From contig CAYOJF010000056.1 in NCBI GenBank assembly GCA_964404215.1, positions 1 through 32,722 of the forward strand: a stretch of DNA of 32,722 bases, read 5' to 3'. The position numbers and the translations under genes are program-made. Shown piece by piece: positions 1-7,977 of the stretch. The DNA comes from Aureispira sp964404215 (lineage in GTDB: Bacteria > Bacteroidota > Bacteroidia > Chitinophagales > Saprospiraceae). Position 1 is the stretch's first letter, and every line of letters begins with the position of its first letter. The notes beneath the pieces were generated by a model. The model searched no databases and was not told where the DNA came from. It saw nothing but the letters and a program-made list of their open reading frames with translations.

Positions 1-56
1 CAATTCAACAATTCAACAATTCAACAATTCAACAATTCAACAATTCAACAATTCAC
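1..56. repeat. 8-bp tandem repeat, about seven copies
   Basis: The unit CAATTCAA is repeated six times without error from base 1 to 48, with a seventh copy at 49-56 that differs only in its last base. The window starts inside the array, so its true length is unknown. It lies 26 bases beyond the stop codon of the minus-strand msrB gene. It has no coding sense, because an 8-bp unit is not a multiple of three and shifts frame at each copy. Confidence 0.95.
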
Positions 57-82
57 GACAAAACTACTCTCACTATTGGTAA

Positions 83-631
83 TTATTTATCTCCTTCTGC
101 TACAAAACCCAAAGAGACAGAATTGATACAATAACGTAATCCAGTTGGGCGAGGACCATCATCAAATACGTGTCCTAAGTGCCCATCGCAACGACCACAA
201 GTAACTTCCGTACGCTTCATTCCGTAAGTATTATCTACATATTCTTTAACATAATTAGCTTTTATGGGTTGGTAGAAACTCGGCCATCCTGTTCCTGACT
301 TAAATTTGGTATCGGAATCAAATAGAGGAAGCTGGCAACCTGCACAAGTGTAGGTTCCTTTCTTTTTGTTGTCCCAATATTTGCCCGTAAAGGCTCTCTC
401 CGTGCCCTTTTCTCGTAAGACTCTAAATTCTTCATCGGTTAGCTCTGCTTTCCATTCTGTGGGAGTCTTTGTAATCGTTTCTATTTCATCAATTACTCTT
501 GTTTTTTTTGTGACCTCTTCCGTTGTGAGCTTATTGTCTTCCATTTTTGTATTGGGAGTGGTGGAAGATTTGCAGGCGACTACTAGCAGCATGACACTTA
601 TTGCTAGTAAAAATACAGGTATTACTTTCAT
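83..631 (-). CDS. msrB: Peptide-methionine (R)-S-oxide reductase, lipoprotein form
   Basis: Reduces the R epimer of methionine sulfoxide in oxidised proteins. Residues 1-20 form a lipoprotein signal ending in the lipobox VVAC with Cys20, so the enzyme should be anchored in the envelope. A low-complexity Thr/Lys/Glu linker follows, and the MsrB domain runs from about residue 57 to 178. Both zinc-binding CxxC pairs are present (C96/C99 and C145/C148), as are the signatures SGTGWPSF (112-119) and HLGHVFDDGP (151-160). The catalytic cysteine is C168 in RYCINSVSL. The domain is full length. The start is supported because it yields the complete lipoprotein signal. The cytosolic form is the commoner one, so an envelope form implies repair of oxidised surface or periplasmic proteins; this last point is inference. 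Confidence 0.96.
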   Translation of the reverse strand: MKVIPVFLLAISVMLLVVACKSSTTPNTKMEDNKLTTEEVTKKTRVIDEIETITKTPTEWKAELTDEEFRVLREKGTERAFTGKYWDNKKKGTYTCAGCQLPLFDSDTKFKSGTGWPSFYQPIKANYVKEYVDNTYGMKRTEVTCGRCDGHLGHVFDDGPRPTGLRYCINSVSLGFVAEGDK

Positions 632-842
632 CTTTGTTTGTTTTGTTTGGTTAATAGATAACTTAACGATAAAGCTACTAGATAAGTTTAGCGGTAATAG
701 TGAAGAGATACTTAGGACAGCTTTAAAATTACCTTAAGAGGAAATAGACTAAAACTATTCTAGGGCTCTATGAGGAGCGGTATTACTAATACTCTGAATA
801 CAGAGTCTCTAAGCAATAATATGAAAGAGCTTCTAGGTGGAG

Positions 843-1490
843 CTACTTTTTGATAATTGTAATACTACCAGTCTTTTTATCAATTTTAATTGCCATCCTA
901 AAAATAGGACTTCGACATTTATTGGTGCATATATGCCACTTTACTTTGTATTTTACACAATAATAATCTTCTGTTTCTTTTTTGCTCAATTGCACAAAGT
1001 CTGAATGTAGATGGTAATAGCTAATGATAATGGGGAGTTGTACTAATATTTCTATTAAGGTAGAAGGTGGAATCTTTTCTAGGAGTGCACTTGGTTTGAT
1101 TTGTCCAATTATTTGTCTTTTTTGTTTGAGATGGGTTGCATCAATACTATTGAGGTATTCAAAATACTTTGGATTAGGGTAAAAAGAATAATTGCCCCAC
1201 TGATTATGGTGTAAAGTATCCATTAGAAATAAGGGGATAGCAGAAACAATACGATCTGTATTGGAAGTAAAACCACTAAAGATTAGTTCTGTCATTTGGC
1301 TAGTGTCTTCTATTGGAAGTGGAGCGAAATTGATGGGACGATTATCTAATATGGGAGCATGGATAAGGCATTCTTTTAAGATCTCATAATTACATTGAAA
1401 GGTTCGTTTACTGTTGTTTTTTGTGATTTGTCCTTGGCACAGAGTGCTAAAAAGCAGGCAACTGCAAATGATAGATAAATAAGATTGCAT
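843..1490 (-). CDS. Secreted hypothetical protein
   Basis: I do not recognise this 215-residue protein. It starts with a short hydrophobic segment ending in a plausible signal peptidase I site (CQGQ, about residue 20), so it is probably exported. The rest has no membrane segment. Cysteines at mature positions (FQCNY, KECLI, YYCVKY, HICTNKC) could form disulfides. The C-terminal part, from about residue 170, has alternating hydrophobic/charged strands ending in KKTGSITIIKK. That suggests a beta-rich fold in which a lysine-rich hairpin closes the domain. The gene stands alone between msrB and a gene-free stretch. It is likely a lineage-specific envelope or secreted protein. Confidence 0.7.
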   Translation of the reverse strand: MQSYLSIICSCLLFSTLCQGQITKNNSKRTFQCNYEILKECLIHAPILDNRPINFAPLPIEDTSQMTELIFSGFTSNTDRIVSAIPLFLMDTLHHNQWGNYSFYPNPKYFEYLNSIDATHLKQKRQIIGQIKPSALLEKIPPSTLIEILVQLPIIISYYHLHSDFVQLSKKETEDYYCVKYKVKWHICTNKCRSPIFRMAIKIDKKTGSITIIKK

Positions 1491-1977
1491 TTAATAAAGT
1501 ATTAGTATTGGGTGTGGATAATAAAATTTGGATTAGAGCAGGTTTAAGAATTAAGTTCTTCGAAATCAATGATTTGGGCGAGAATAAATTAATTTGAGTG
1601 GTAAATGAGCCTCTTTTTGAGTTTGATAGCGTCTTAGTATTATTAAATAATCTCATTAAAAAAGTGCTCCAAAAATCACTCCTATACCATTAAGTGATAG
1701 CACAAAAGTAATCGTAGAATACAATAAGAACTACTTTTTGAACAGATTGAAGATAAAACTAGAGTCTTAGCGGGTCTTGATTCCCAATTTACTTGTCAAT
1801 GAGGGGAGCTAAAGCGAGGCTTTTTAACGATCAAAATGCGAAAAATAGACTTTTTTTATTGCGGAAATATTTGTGCGATTACTTAAGATGAAACATTTTG
1901 GTAATTCTGCTGTATTCCAAAGATAACTTTAGGAGTTATTTAGACACGCTCTTATTTCATTTACTTAAACCTAAATA
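1491..1977. other. Gene-free interval between divergent genes
   Basis: These 487 bases separate the minus-strand secreted hypothetical from the plus-strand ABA4-like gene. The sequence is AT-rich and has no long reading frame with coding character; a 69-codon minus-strand frame enters it but overlaps the neighbouring gene out of frame. I see no tRNA-like or strong hairpin structure. At 1939-1954 there is TTTAGACACGCTCTTA, which matches at 15 of 16 positions the reverse complement of 13441-13456 and is discussed as a possible dispersed motif. Confidence 0.6.
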
Positions 1978-2391
1978 ATGACACCAGATATTATTTTTCA
2001 AATAACGAACACTTTTGTGCTGGTCGGCTGGTTTTTACTTTTTGTTTTGCCACAATGGGAGTACACGCAGCGAATAGTTTTACAGTTTGTAGTTTTGAGT
2101 TTAGCGGTGGTTTACATTTTACTTGTTTTGCCAACACTGGCTAATTTTAGCCCAGCTGCTTTTATGAGTTTAGGCGGGATTAAGGTACTTTTTCAGAATG
2201 AGACGGCATTATTGGCGGGATGGATTCATTATCTAGCTTTTGATTTATTTGTAGGAGCTTATATTGTTCGTCAAGGACAAAAACGGAAAATACCTCGCTG
2301 GCAATATACGATTTGCTTACCATTTACTTTTATGCTAGGACCATTAGGACTTGTATTATTTTTAGCTTTGGAAAAACTAAAAGGAAAATAG
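1978..2391 (+). CDS. ABA4-like (DUF4281) integral membrane protein
   Basis: A 137-residue polytopic membrane protein with about four hydrophobic segments (roughly residues 8-24, 34-52, 78-97 and 112-131). The core AGWIHYLAFDLFVGAYI followed by a basic loop and the proline/glycine segment CLPFTFMLGPLGLVLF matches the ABA4-like family (DUF4281). That family is named after the plant protein ABA4, which is needed for neoxanthin formation from violaxanthin. Bacterial members are uncharacterised and are often found in carotenoid-producing lineages. The conserved H and D in WIHYLAFDLF sit in a membrane helix and are the residues most likely to matter for function. No carotenoid gene is adjacent. The family call is from motif reading; any role in pigment chemistry is inference. 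Confidence 0.75.
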   Translation: MTPDIIFQITNTFVLVGWFLLFVLPQWEYTQRIVLQFVVLSLAVVYILLVLPTLANFSPAAFMSLGGIKVLFQNETALLAGWIHYLAFDLFVGAYIVRQGQKRKIPRWQYTICLPFTFMLGPLGLVLFLALEKLKGK

Positions 2392-2462
2392 GTAGATATA
2401 GGATACCCTCATATCTTGACTACTTAATCTTAAATTAACAGTAGAAATATAAGGTAGCACAG

Positions 2463-2470
2463 TACTTTTG
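2463..2470 (+). promoter_or_regulatory. Candidate -7 box for the SDR gene
   Basis: TACTTTTG fits the Bacteroidota -7 consensus TAnnTTTG and ends 32 bases before the ATG of the short-chain dehydrogenase gene. I see no good TTTG at the expected -33 distance, so the call rests on one box. Confidence 0.4.
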
Positions 2471-2502
2471 ATTACATTTATGACTAAATAAAAAATAATA
2501 GA

Positions 2503-3294
2503 ATGAATCTCAGTTTAAAAGGTAAAAATGCTTTGGTATGTGGTAGTACACAAGGTATTGGGCAGGCAGCTGCCTTAGAATTGGCTCAATTAGGAGCAAA
2601 CATTACATTGGTAGCACGAACTACTGCGAAACTTCAACAAACGCTAGAACTGCTTGATACAGCACAAGGTCAAGTACACACCTATATTACGGCCGATTTC
2701 TCTCAGCCAAGTCAGCTCAAAGAAGCTTTATCTGCTTATGGTGCTGTGCATAATACGAATTTTCACATACTCATCAATAATACTGGAGGACCTGCTGGAG
2801 GGCCTGCTCATACAGCTGATGTCAGTGCTTTTGTAGCAGCATTTGAGATGCATTTAGTTTGTAATCAACTGTTAACACAATTCGTAGTCGAAGGGATGAA
2901 GACAGCTGGTTATGGACGTATTATTAATGTTATTTCTACCTCTGTCAAGCAGCCACTCAATAATTTGGGTGTATCTAATACAATCCGTGGAGCGGTAGCG
3001 AATTGGGCAAAAACTTTATCTAATGAGCTTGGACAATATGGCATAACTGTTAATAATGTTTTGCCAGGAGCTACCAATACAGTACGTCTACAGTCTATTA
3101 TTGAGAATAAAGCAACTAAATCAGGTAAAACAACGGCAGAGGTAAGTGCTGCTATGCAAGGTATTATTCCAGTAGGTCGATTTGGGTTGGCAGAAGAAAT
3201 AGCGAATGCTATTGCTTTTTTGGCTTCTCCAGCTGCTGCTTATATAAATGGTATTAATCTGCCTGTAGATGGTGGACGTACCAAATCATTATAA
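2503..3294 (+). CDS. Short-chain dehydrogenase/reductase family protein, divergent active site
   Basis: A full-length 263-residue SDR with a Rossmann fold. The N-terminal nucleotide motif reads CGSTQGIG (13-20) in place of the usual TGxxxGIG. The structural motif NNTGG (92-96) and the C-terminal family signature (NGINLPVDGG near 249-258) are intact. The catalytic serine region is present (S145/S147), but the usual YxxxK is replaced: S158 sits where Tyr is expected and R162 where Lys is expected (segment GVSNTIRGAV). This matches a known subgroup resembling beta-ketoacyl-ACP reductase but lacking a perfect cofactor motif and catalytic tetrad (CDD BKR_like_SDR_like). It may be a reductase with altered chemistry or a non-catalytic member. 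The substrate cannot be told from sequence. Confidence 0.88.
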   Translation: MNLSLKGKNALVCGSTQGIGQAAALELAQLGANITLVARTTAKLQQTLELLDTAQGQVHTYITADFSQPSQLKEALSAYGAVHNTNFHILINNTGGPAGGPAHTADVSAFVAAFEMHLVCNQLLTQFVVEGMKTAGYGRIINVISTSVKQPLNNLGVSNTIRGAVANWAKTLSNELGQYGITVNNVLPGATNTVRLQSIIENKATKSGKTTAEVSAAMQGIIPVGRFGLAEEIANAIAFLASPAAAYINGINLPVDGGRTKSL

Positions 3295-3357
3295 GTATTC
3301 TAGACACAAAATTCGACGCATTTACTGACAAATAACCCTTTTTTAAATAATTTTATT

Positions 3358-3897
3358 ATGGTGACTTGCAGAGACAAGCAGTTTGAACTTTTTCTGAGTA
3401 GTGTACAGATTCAAGATAGAATCAAAGCATTAGCAACCAAAATTAATCAAGAATATAAAGATAAAAAGCCTGTATTCATTGCTATATTGAATGGGGTTTA
3501 TCGTTTTGCAGGAGATGTATTCAATTATATTGATATAGATTGTGAAATTAGTTTTGTGAAACTGCGTTCTTATGTAGGGATGGAAAGTGGCGAATTGACG
3601 ACTATGTTAGGGTTGGATACAGCATTGGAAGGAAGGGAGGTGATTTTACTAGAGGATATTGTAGATACAGGAAAGACCATTTATCATTTTTTGCCAGAGC
3701 TAAAAAAATCAAAACCAGCTTCTATAAAAATTATGACCTTATTAGTCAAGCCAGAAGCTGCTCAATACGACATTCCACTAGAATTTGTAGGCTTTTCTGT
3801 TCCTAATTATTTTTTGTTAGGATATGGATTAGATTATGATGGGTTAGGAAGACATTATAATGATATCTATAAGGTTGTGGAAACCCCAAAAATATAA
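3358..3897 (+). CDS. hpt: Hypoxanthine phosphoribosyltransferase
   Basis: Purine salvage enzyme of the cytoplasm, transferring the phosphoribosyl group of PRPP to hypoxanthine or guanine to give IMP or GMP. The 179-residue length is normal for bacterial Hpt. The PRPP-binding motif VILLEDIVDTGKT lies at about residues 95-107, with the paired acidic residues E99/D100 and then D103, T104, G105, K106 and T107. The upstream loop LNGVYRFAGD (44-53) and the K-L-R-S-Y segment (68-72), where these enzymes keep a flexible catalytic loop, are also present. Towards the C-terminus, FVGFSVPNYFLLGYGLDYDG carries the usual purine-binding aromatic/acidic pattern. The gene is followed 63 bases downstream by a strong hairpin terminator. 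Confidence 0.95.
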   Translation: MVTCRDKQFELFLSSVQIQDRIKALATKINQEYKDKKPVFIAILNGVYRFAGDVFNYIDIDCEISFVKLRSYVGMESGELTTMLGLDTALEGREVILLEDIVDTGKTIYHFLPELKKSKPASIKIMTLLVKPEAAQYDIPLEFVGFSVPNYFLLGYGLDYDGLGRHYNDIYKVVETPKI

Positions 3898-3960
3898 TTG
3901 AGAATAGACAGGCTCTAATTTTGGAGTTGCACTAAGATAAAAATAACTTCCTATATAATA

Positions 3961-4013
3961 TTTTCTACAAAAAAAACCTCTTTCAATTACGAAAGAGGTT
4001 TTTTTGTAGAAAA
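3961..4013. terminator. Bidirectional intrinsic terminator
   Basis: A long near-perfect inverted repeat with left arm 3961-3984, a six-base loop AATTAC and right arm 3991-4013. The central stem CCTCTTTC/GAAAGAGG is flanked by A8 on the left and T7 on the right, then by TTTTCTAC/GTAGAAAA. Because a T-run follows the stem on either strand, it can stop transcription both from hpt (plus) and from the convergent DUF4442 pair (minus). Confidence 0.92.
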
Positions 4014-4061
4014 TGCCCCTAAGATCAGAGCGTAATTTGAGTTAAAAACTTAAATACAATC

Positions 4062-4418
4062 TTAGATAGAGTGAATTTCTGCATTGATATTATATTGCTC
4101 CACAATTTTCTGAGTGAACATTTTATGCCCTTTAGGAGCCAATAAATGAAACTGACCTTTCTTCATAGTTGCCATGGTACTGAATAGACGCCATCTCGTA
4201 ACTAATTTTCTAACGTCTGGCTCTTTCATAGCAATATCAGAAAGATGGACAGATCCATCTTTGACGGTGAAAGATAAGTCAGGTTGAATAGTCTCGTCTG
4301 TTGATTGGTTTTTGAATCCAGCAGGCAATTCATACCCTTCCAAATTAGCTTTTACTTCAGAAGTTGATTTCTTTTGTGCCCAGACAATAGCCTTCTCAAT
4401 AAAACTGTTCTTTTTCAT
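4062..4418 (-). CDS. Conserved-looking hypothetical protein
   Basis: A 118-residue cytoplasmic protein that I do not recognise. The open frame extends upstream to 4523, but that extension overlaps the preceding DUF4442 gene out of frame. The methionine at 4418 begins a natural-looking N-terminus (MKKNSFIEKAIVWAQKK), leaves a 22-base gap after the upstream stop, and is chosen here. The protein has an amphipathic N-terminal helix, a central beta-like segment (PDLSFTVKDGSVHLSDIA) and a basic C-terminal part (KGQFHLLAPKGHKMFTQKIVEQYNI). The latter has the look of a short alpha/beta domain with a nucleic-acid-friendly charge. It is probably co-transcribed with the DUF4442 gene. Confidence 0.7.
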   Translation of the reverse strand: MKKNSFIEKAIVWAQKKSTSEVKANLEGYELPAGFKNQSTDETIQPDLSFTVKDGSVHLSDIAMKEPDVRKLVTRWRLFSTMATMKKGQFHLLAPKGHKMFTQKIVEQYNINAEIHSI

Positions 4419-4440
4419 AAAATTATTTATATATTTAATA

Positions 4441-4974
4441 CTATTTTTTTGCTTTAAATGACCAAGTAAGTTCAAAGCGAGAAATTTCTTCCAATGCTCC
4501 ATTTTGACCAACTTGGGTACCAATACTTTCCATTGTCACCGTTCTACTTTCTCCTGTCAGAATTACTTCCTCTATTGCTTGTATCAATTTAGGGCCATCT
4601 TTGCATACAAAAGTAGCTTTAGAAACCGCTTTTTTGCCATAAATGCCTTTGATATCAACCACCAACATAGAAATTTTCCCTCTTCCTTGTAGCGCTTGCA
4701 TGGCTAATACACCTGTTGACATTTCTGCTGCGGCTGCTTGGGCTGCAAAGTAAATAGATTTGAAAGGATTTTGAGAACTCCAACGATATGGTACAGTGAC
4801 ACTAGCTTGGTTCATGTCAACAGCTTGAATACGAATTCCCATAAAAAAAGCACTGGGTAATTTGGTCAATAAAAAAAGCCGCTGTAATACTGGGTTCAAA
4901 AGTTTTTTAGTAAACTTCTGAATATGAGGATTGGATGCATCAAAAGGTAGCTCCAAAGCTGCTTTGTTAGCCAT
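4441..4974 (-). CDS. DUF4442 (hotdog thioesterase-like) protein
   Basis: A 177-residue protein matching the DUF4442 family, which adopts a hotdog fold related to acyl-CoA thioesterases. Key visible features are the segment YRWSSQNPFKSIYFAAQAAAAEMSTG (about residues 63-88), where the helix of the hotdog packs and where an Asn-Pro and a Glu occur at the usual active-site region, followed by strands such as ISMLVVDIKGIYGKKA and a C-terminal strand RFELTWSFKAKK. Family members are presumed to act on acyl-CoA or acyl-ACP, but few have a demonstrated substrate. It is the first gene of a likely two-gene unit and is preceded by a TATATTTG box. Confidence 0.82.
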   Translation of the reverse strand: MANKAALELPFDASNPHIQKFTKKLLNPVLQRLFLLTKLPSAFFMGIRIQAVDMNQASVTVPYRWSSQNPFKSIYFAAQAAAAEMSTGVLAMQALQGRGKISMLVVDIKGIYGKKAVSKATFVCKDGPKLIQAIEEVILTGESRTVTMESIGTQVGQNGALEEISRFELTWSFKAKK

Positions 4975-5017
4975 TTTACAAAAATATTGCTTGTTTTGAG
5001 AAATAGAATCAAGGCTT

Positions 5018-5025
5018 CAAATATA
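5018..5025 (-). promoter_or_regulatory. Candidate -7 box for the DUF4442 gene
   Basis: Read on the minus strand this is TATATTTG, a full match to the Bacteroidota -7 consensus TAnnTTTG, 43 bases upstream of the ATG at 4974. No clear -33 TTTG is visible. Confidence 0.45.
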
Positions 5026-5206
5026 CAACAGTCCTTTTAATTTAAAGAATATATTTGCAGTCTAATGAAAAAATAGGGCTTCTGGAGCTAAACAATTGCT
5101 TTAGTCGGCTGTTAATTAAAACTTATAAATTCAATCTATGGAGACTAGATAGCACACATCTTGTGGGATTTTTACGTTTTAGAGAATGAAAACAAATAGT
5201 TTATTG

Positions 5207-5214
5207 TAAATTTG
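5207..5214 (+). promoter_or_regulatory. Candidate -7 box for the T9SS protein/bshB1 unit
   Basis: TAAATTTG matches TAnnTTTG and ends 27 bases before the ATG at 5242. The expected -33 region holds only TTTT at 5177-5180. A second TATATTTG at 5050-5057 lies further upstream in the same direction. Confidence 0.45.
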
Positions 5215-5241
5215 TCCTCTAAATAATATTATAACATCCTT

Positions 5242-7233
5242 ATGGTAACATCAAATCTATTTCGAAAAATAGTTTCCTCTAGTACTTATTCTTTTCTTAG
5301 TGTTCTGACGGTCGCTGTTCTTTTTGCTGACACTATATCTGCTCAAAATTCTACCTTTCCACTATCAGTGGAACCTTTAGAGAGTAATCCTATTATCAAA
5401 AAACACCTAGAAGATTATCCTAGTTTTGGACGAAATAATCAAGTTTGTCCTGCAGATACACTGACACTGCCATTTTTTGATGATTTTGCAAATAATGGTT
5501 CTGTTTATCCTAACTGTACTAAATGGCAAGATAATCATGTTTTTGTCAATGAAGCTATGGCGATAGCTCCGCCATCAATTGGAGTGGCTACTTTTGATGG
5601 TTTAGCACCAGATGGTACCCCTTACAATCAGTTTGCGAATCCATCTGATGGGTTGCCCGCAGACACTTTAACTTCACAGCACTTAGATTTGTCAGGATTG
5701 GCTACTACAGATAATATCTTCTTGAGTTTTTATTTAGAAGCAGAAGGTTTGGGCGATCGCCCTCAGGTACAGGATTCTTTTTTCGTTGAGTTTAAAGATA
5801 GTGCGGATGCATGGATTACTATTGCTCAATATGAGGGGATTGATGACAGTATCTCTACATTAACGGTACAAGGATTTAGACAAATTTTTCTGCCAATCAA
5901 TGAAACACGCTACTTGTATAAAGGCTTTCAGTTTAGATTTAGAAATCATGCCTCTATTACGGGTAATAATGATCATTGGCATCTTGACTATGTTTATCTC
6001 GAAGATAATAGAACCAATGCTAATCCTACACAAGCCAATTTTGGCAGTTATGCAGATGTGGCTTATACGGCATTGCCGAATAGTCCTTTGGTTAATGGCT
6101 ATTTGTCTATGCCTTGGAGACACTTTGCTGCCAATCCAATGTATAATGATAGTATTACCTTAGCGAATTATAATCACAATCCTTGTAATGTAGCTGGAAC
6201 ACTAGATAGACTTTATGAAGTCAATGAAGTAAGTCCTAATAATACGGTATTGTTGAATATGCCCATTGCTACATTGGCAAACTATAGCTGTAGTCCCAAT
6301 TCCGATGATGAGCAAACTTATGCTACTGTAGGTACTTGGGGAGTATTGGCTCCAACAGAAAAAACAGTAATTGAATCTAAAATTAGTATTTTGTTTCCTA
6401 GTGGTTTTCAAAGTGGGACTGACTTTGTTGGTAATGATACGGCTACTCGCACAACAGTTCTGGATAATTATTTTGCCTATGATGATGGAACAGCAGAGCA
6501 TAGAGCAATCGCAAGGCGAATAGGAACTAAAATAGCAGTGGAGTTTCAAGCCGAAGTAGCAGACACACTACGGGGAGTTTATTTTCATTTGCCATATGTA
6601 ACGAATAGAAATGCTGAAATTGATTTCATTAATGTCAAAGTATGGTTAGATTCTTTGCAGAATGAAGTATTTAGCCGGGATTTTTATCGATTACGTTATG
6701 AAGCAAGCTTTAATGGATTTCATTATGTTACTTTTGAAGATTATACAGGACGAAAAATTCCTATTCCAGTACAAGCAGGACAGAAGTTTTATGTAGGTTG
6801 GCAACAAGCTTCTAAAGAAGAAGTTCCAGTAGGGTTTGATAAGAGTAATGATGCTAGTGATAAAACATTTGTCAGTGTTGGGACTTCTTGGATTAATAGT
6901 CCTATTAAGGGAGCAATTATGATTCGACCATTACTGTCTATGAGTGATACATTTACATTGATCCCAATAGAGAAAATAGAAAAAAATACGGCAACATTAC
7001 GTATTTTTCCAAACCCAACTAAAGAGCAAGTTTATTTAGAACTAGATAATATAGAAACAGAAGAATCAGATTATCAGATTCAACTGAATAATATGCTTGG
7101 TCAACAAGTTTATCAAGGAAATTTTGTAACAGAATTGTCATTGAGAGATTATGATAGTGGGGTCTATATTTTGACTCTAATCAATAGGCAAGGAAATATA
7201 ATTGCACAAAGAAAAATAATAAAACAACAATAG
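5242..7233 (+). CDS. Secreted protein with T9SS type A sorting domain
   Basis: A 663-residue exported protein. The N-terminus has a Sec signal with a hydrophobic core and a likely cleavage after ISA in TISAQ (about residue 34). The body is beta-rich. Segments around residues 70-90 (PADTLTLPFFDDFANNG) and 220-260 (FQFRFRNHASITGNNDHWHLDYVYL) resemble jelly-roll, laminin-G or MAM-like modules often found in large Bacteroidota surface proteins. From about residue 583 it carries a type IX sorting domain: FPNPTKEQVYLEL, then NNMLGQQVYQG, then SGVYILTL and a basic end (RKIIKQQ). Such domains direct passage through the outer membrane by T9SS. No catalytic motif was recognised, so adhesion or a structural role is possible. 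The stop codon is three bases before bshB1, implying co-transcription. Confidence 0.9.
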   Translation: MVTSNLFRKIVSSSTYSFLSVLTVAVLFADTISAQNSTFPLSVEPLESNPIIKKHLEDYPSFGRNNQVCPADTLTLPFFDDFANNGSVYPNCTKWQDNHVFVNEAMAIAPPSIGVATFDGLAPDGTPYNQFANPSDGLPADTLTSQHLDLSGLATTDNIFLSFYLEAEGLGDRPQVQDSFFVEFKDSADAWITIAQYEGIDDSISTLTVQGFRQIFLPINETRYLYKGFQFRFRNHASITGNNDHWHLDYVYLEDNRTNANPTQANFGSYADVAYTALPNSPLVNGYLSMPWRHFAANPMYNDSITLANYNHNPCNVAGTLDRLYEVNEVSPNNTVLLNMPIATLANYSCSPNSDDEQTYATVGTWGVLAPTEKTVIESKISILFPSGFQSGTDFVGNDTATRTTVLDNYFAYDDGTAEHRAIARRIGTKIAVEFQAEVADTLRGVYFHLPYVTNRNAEIDFINVKVWLDSLQNEVFSRDFYRLRYEASFNGFHYVTFEDYTGRKIPIPVQAGQKFYVGWQQASKEEVPVGFDKSNDASDKTFVSVGTSWINSPIKGAIMIRPLLSMSDTFTLIPIEKIEKNTATLRIFPNPTKEQVYLELDNIETEESDYQIQLNNMLGQQVYQGNFVTELSLRDYDSGVYILTLINRQGNIIAQRKIIKQQ

Positions 7234-7236
7234 AGC

Positions 7237-7953
7237 ATGAAACTAGATATTTTGGCAATAGGGGTACATCCAGATGATGTAGAGTTATCCTGCTGTGGTA
7301 CTTTACTACACCATATCAAAATGGGTAAAAAAGTAGGTTTACTGGATTTGACTGAAGGAGAGTTGGGAACTAGAGGAAGTGCCGAAATTCGTCTACAGGA
7401 AGCAGAAGCAGCTTCTAGGATGATGGGGGCAACAGTACGGGTTAATTTGGGCATGGAAGATGGTTTTTTTGAATATAATCAAGAAAATCTGGTAGAAATT
7501 ATAGAGATCCTTCGCCTTTTTAAACCGGATATAGTACTCACAAATGCGATAGATGATCGGCATCCAGATCATGGTAGAGCCGCTAAATTGACAGCAGATG
7601 CGTGTTTTCTGAGTGGATTAGTCAAAATTAAGACAGAATGGGAAGGCGAAGATCAACTTCCATGGAGACCTAAAGCAATATATCATTACATTCAGGATTA
7701 TTATATAGAACCTGATTTTGTCTTAGATATTACGCCTTATGTAGATGAAAAAATAGATATTATTCAGTGCTACAAATCACAGTTTTTTGATCCTAATTCA
7801 AAAGAAAAAGAAACTCCAATTTCTACTAAATCCTTCTTAGATTTGATTACTTCTAAAGCTCAAATGATTGGACGTCCTGCTGGGTTTGAATACGCAGAAG
7901 GTTTTACCAAAAGTAGAACGGTAGGAGTGAAAAGCTTGTATGATATTGTTTAG
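7237..7953 (+). CDS. bshB1: Bacillithiol biosynthesis deacetylase BshB1
   Basis: Removes the acetyl group from N-acetylglucosaminyl-malate, the second step of bacillithiol synthesis, in the cytoplasm. The 238-residue PIG-L/LmbE-type fold shows the zinc motif HPDDVE (11-16) near the N-terminus and a second conserved cluster DDRHPDHG (106-113), whose His residues complete the metal and active site. The segment LTEGELGTRGS (38-48) is typical of the BshB1 subgroup, as is the C-terminal GFEYAEGF. The length is standard. The gene is three bases after a T9SS cargo gene and 24 bases before an osmC family gene. No bshA or bshC lies in the window. Confidence 0.93.
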   Translation: MKLDILAIGVHPDDVELSCCGTLLHHIKMGKKVGLLDLTEGELGTRGSAEIRLQEAEAASRMMGATVRVNLGMEDGFFEYNQENLVEIIEILRLFKPDIVLTNAIDDRHPDHGRAAKLTADACFLSGLVKIKTEWEGEDQLPWRPKAIYHYIQDYYIEPDFVLDITPYVDEKIDIIQCYKSQFFDPNSKEKETPISTKSFLDLITSKAQMIGRPAGFEYAEGFTKSRTVGVKSLYDIV

Positions 7954-7977
7954 AGAAATAAATATAAAGTATAGATA

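Noticed and set aside
366..737. 123-codon plus-strand frame across msrB
   Set aside because: It is the antisense shadow of the MsrB gene, whose zinc and catalytic motifs are intact.
1447..1656. 69-codon minus-strand frame upstream of the secreted hypothetical
   Set aside because: It overlaps the start of the signal-peptide gene in another frame by 44 bases, has no recognisable domain and lies in AT-rich gene-free DNA.
4062..4523. Longer version of the small hypothetical starting at 4523
   Set aside because: The extra 35 codons overlap the DUF4442 gene out of frame; the internal ATG at 4418 avoids that and gives a natural N-terminus.
5860..6549. Minus- and plus-strand frames inside the T9SS cargo gene
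   Set aside because: They are overlapping shadows of a gene with a clear signal peptide and sorting domain.
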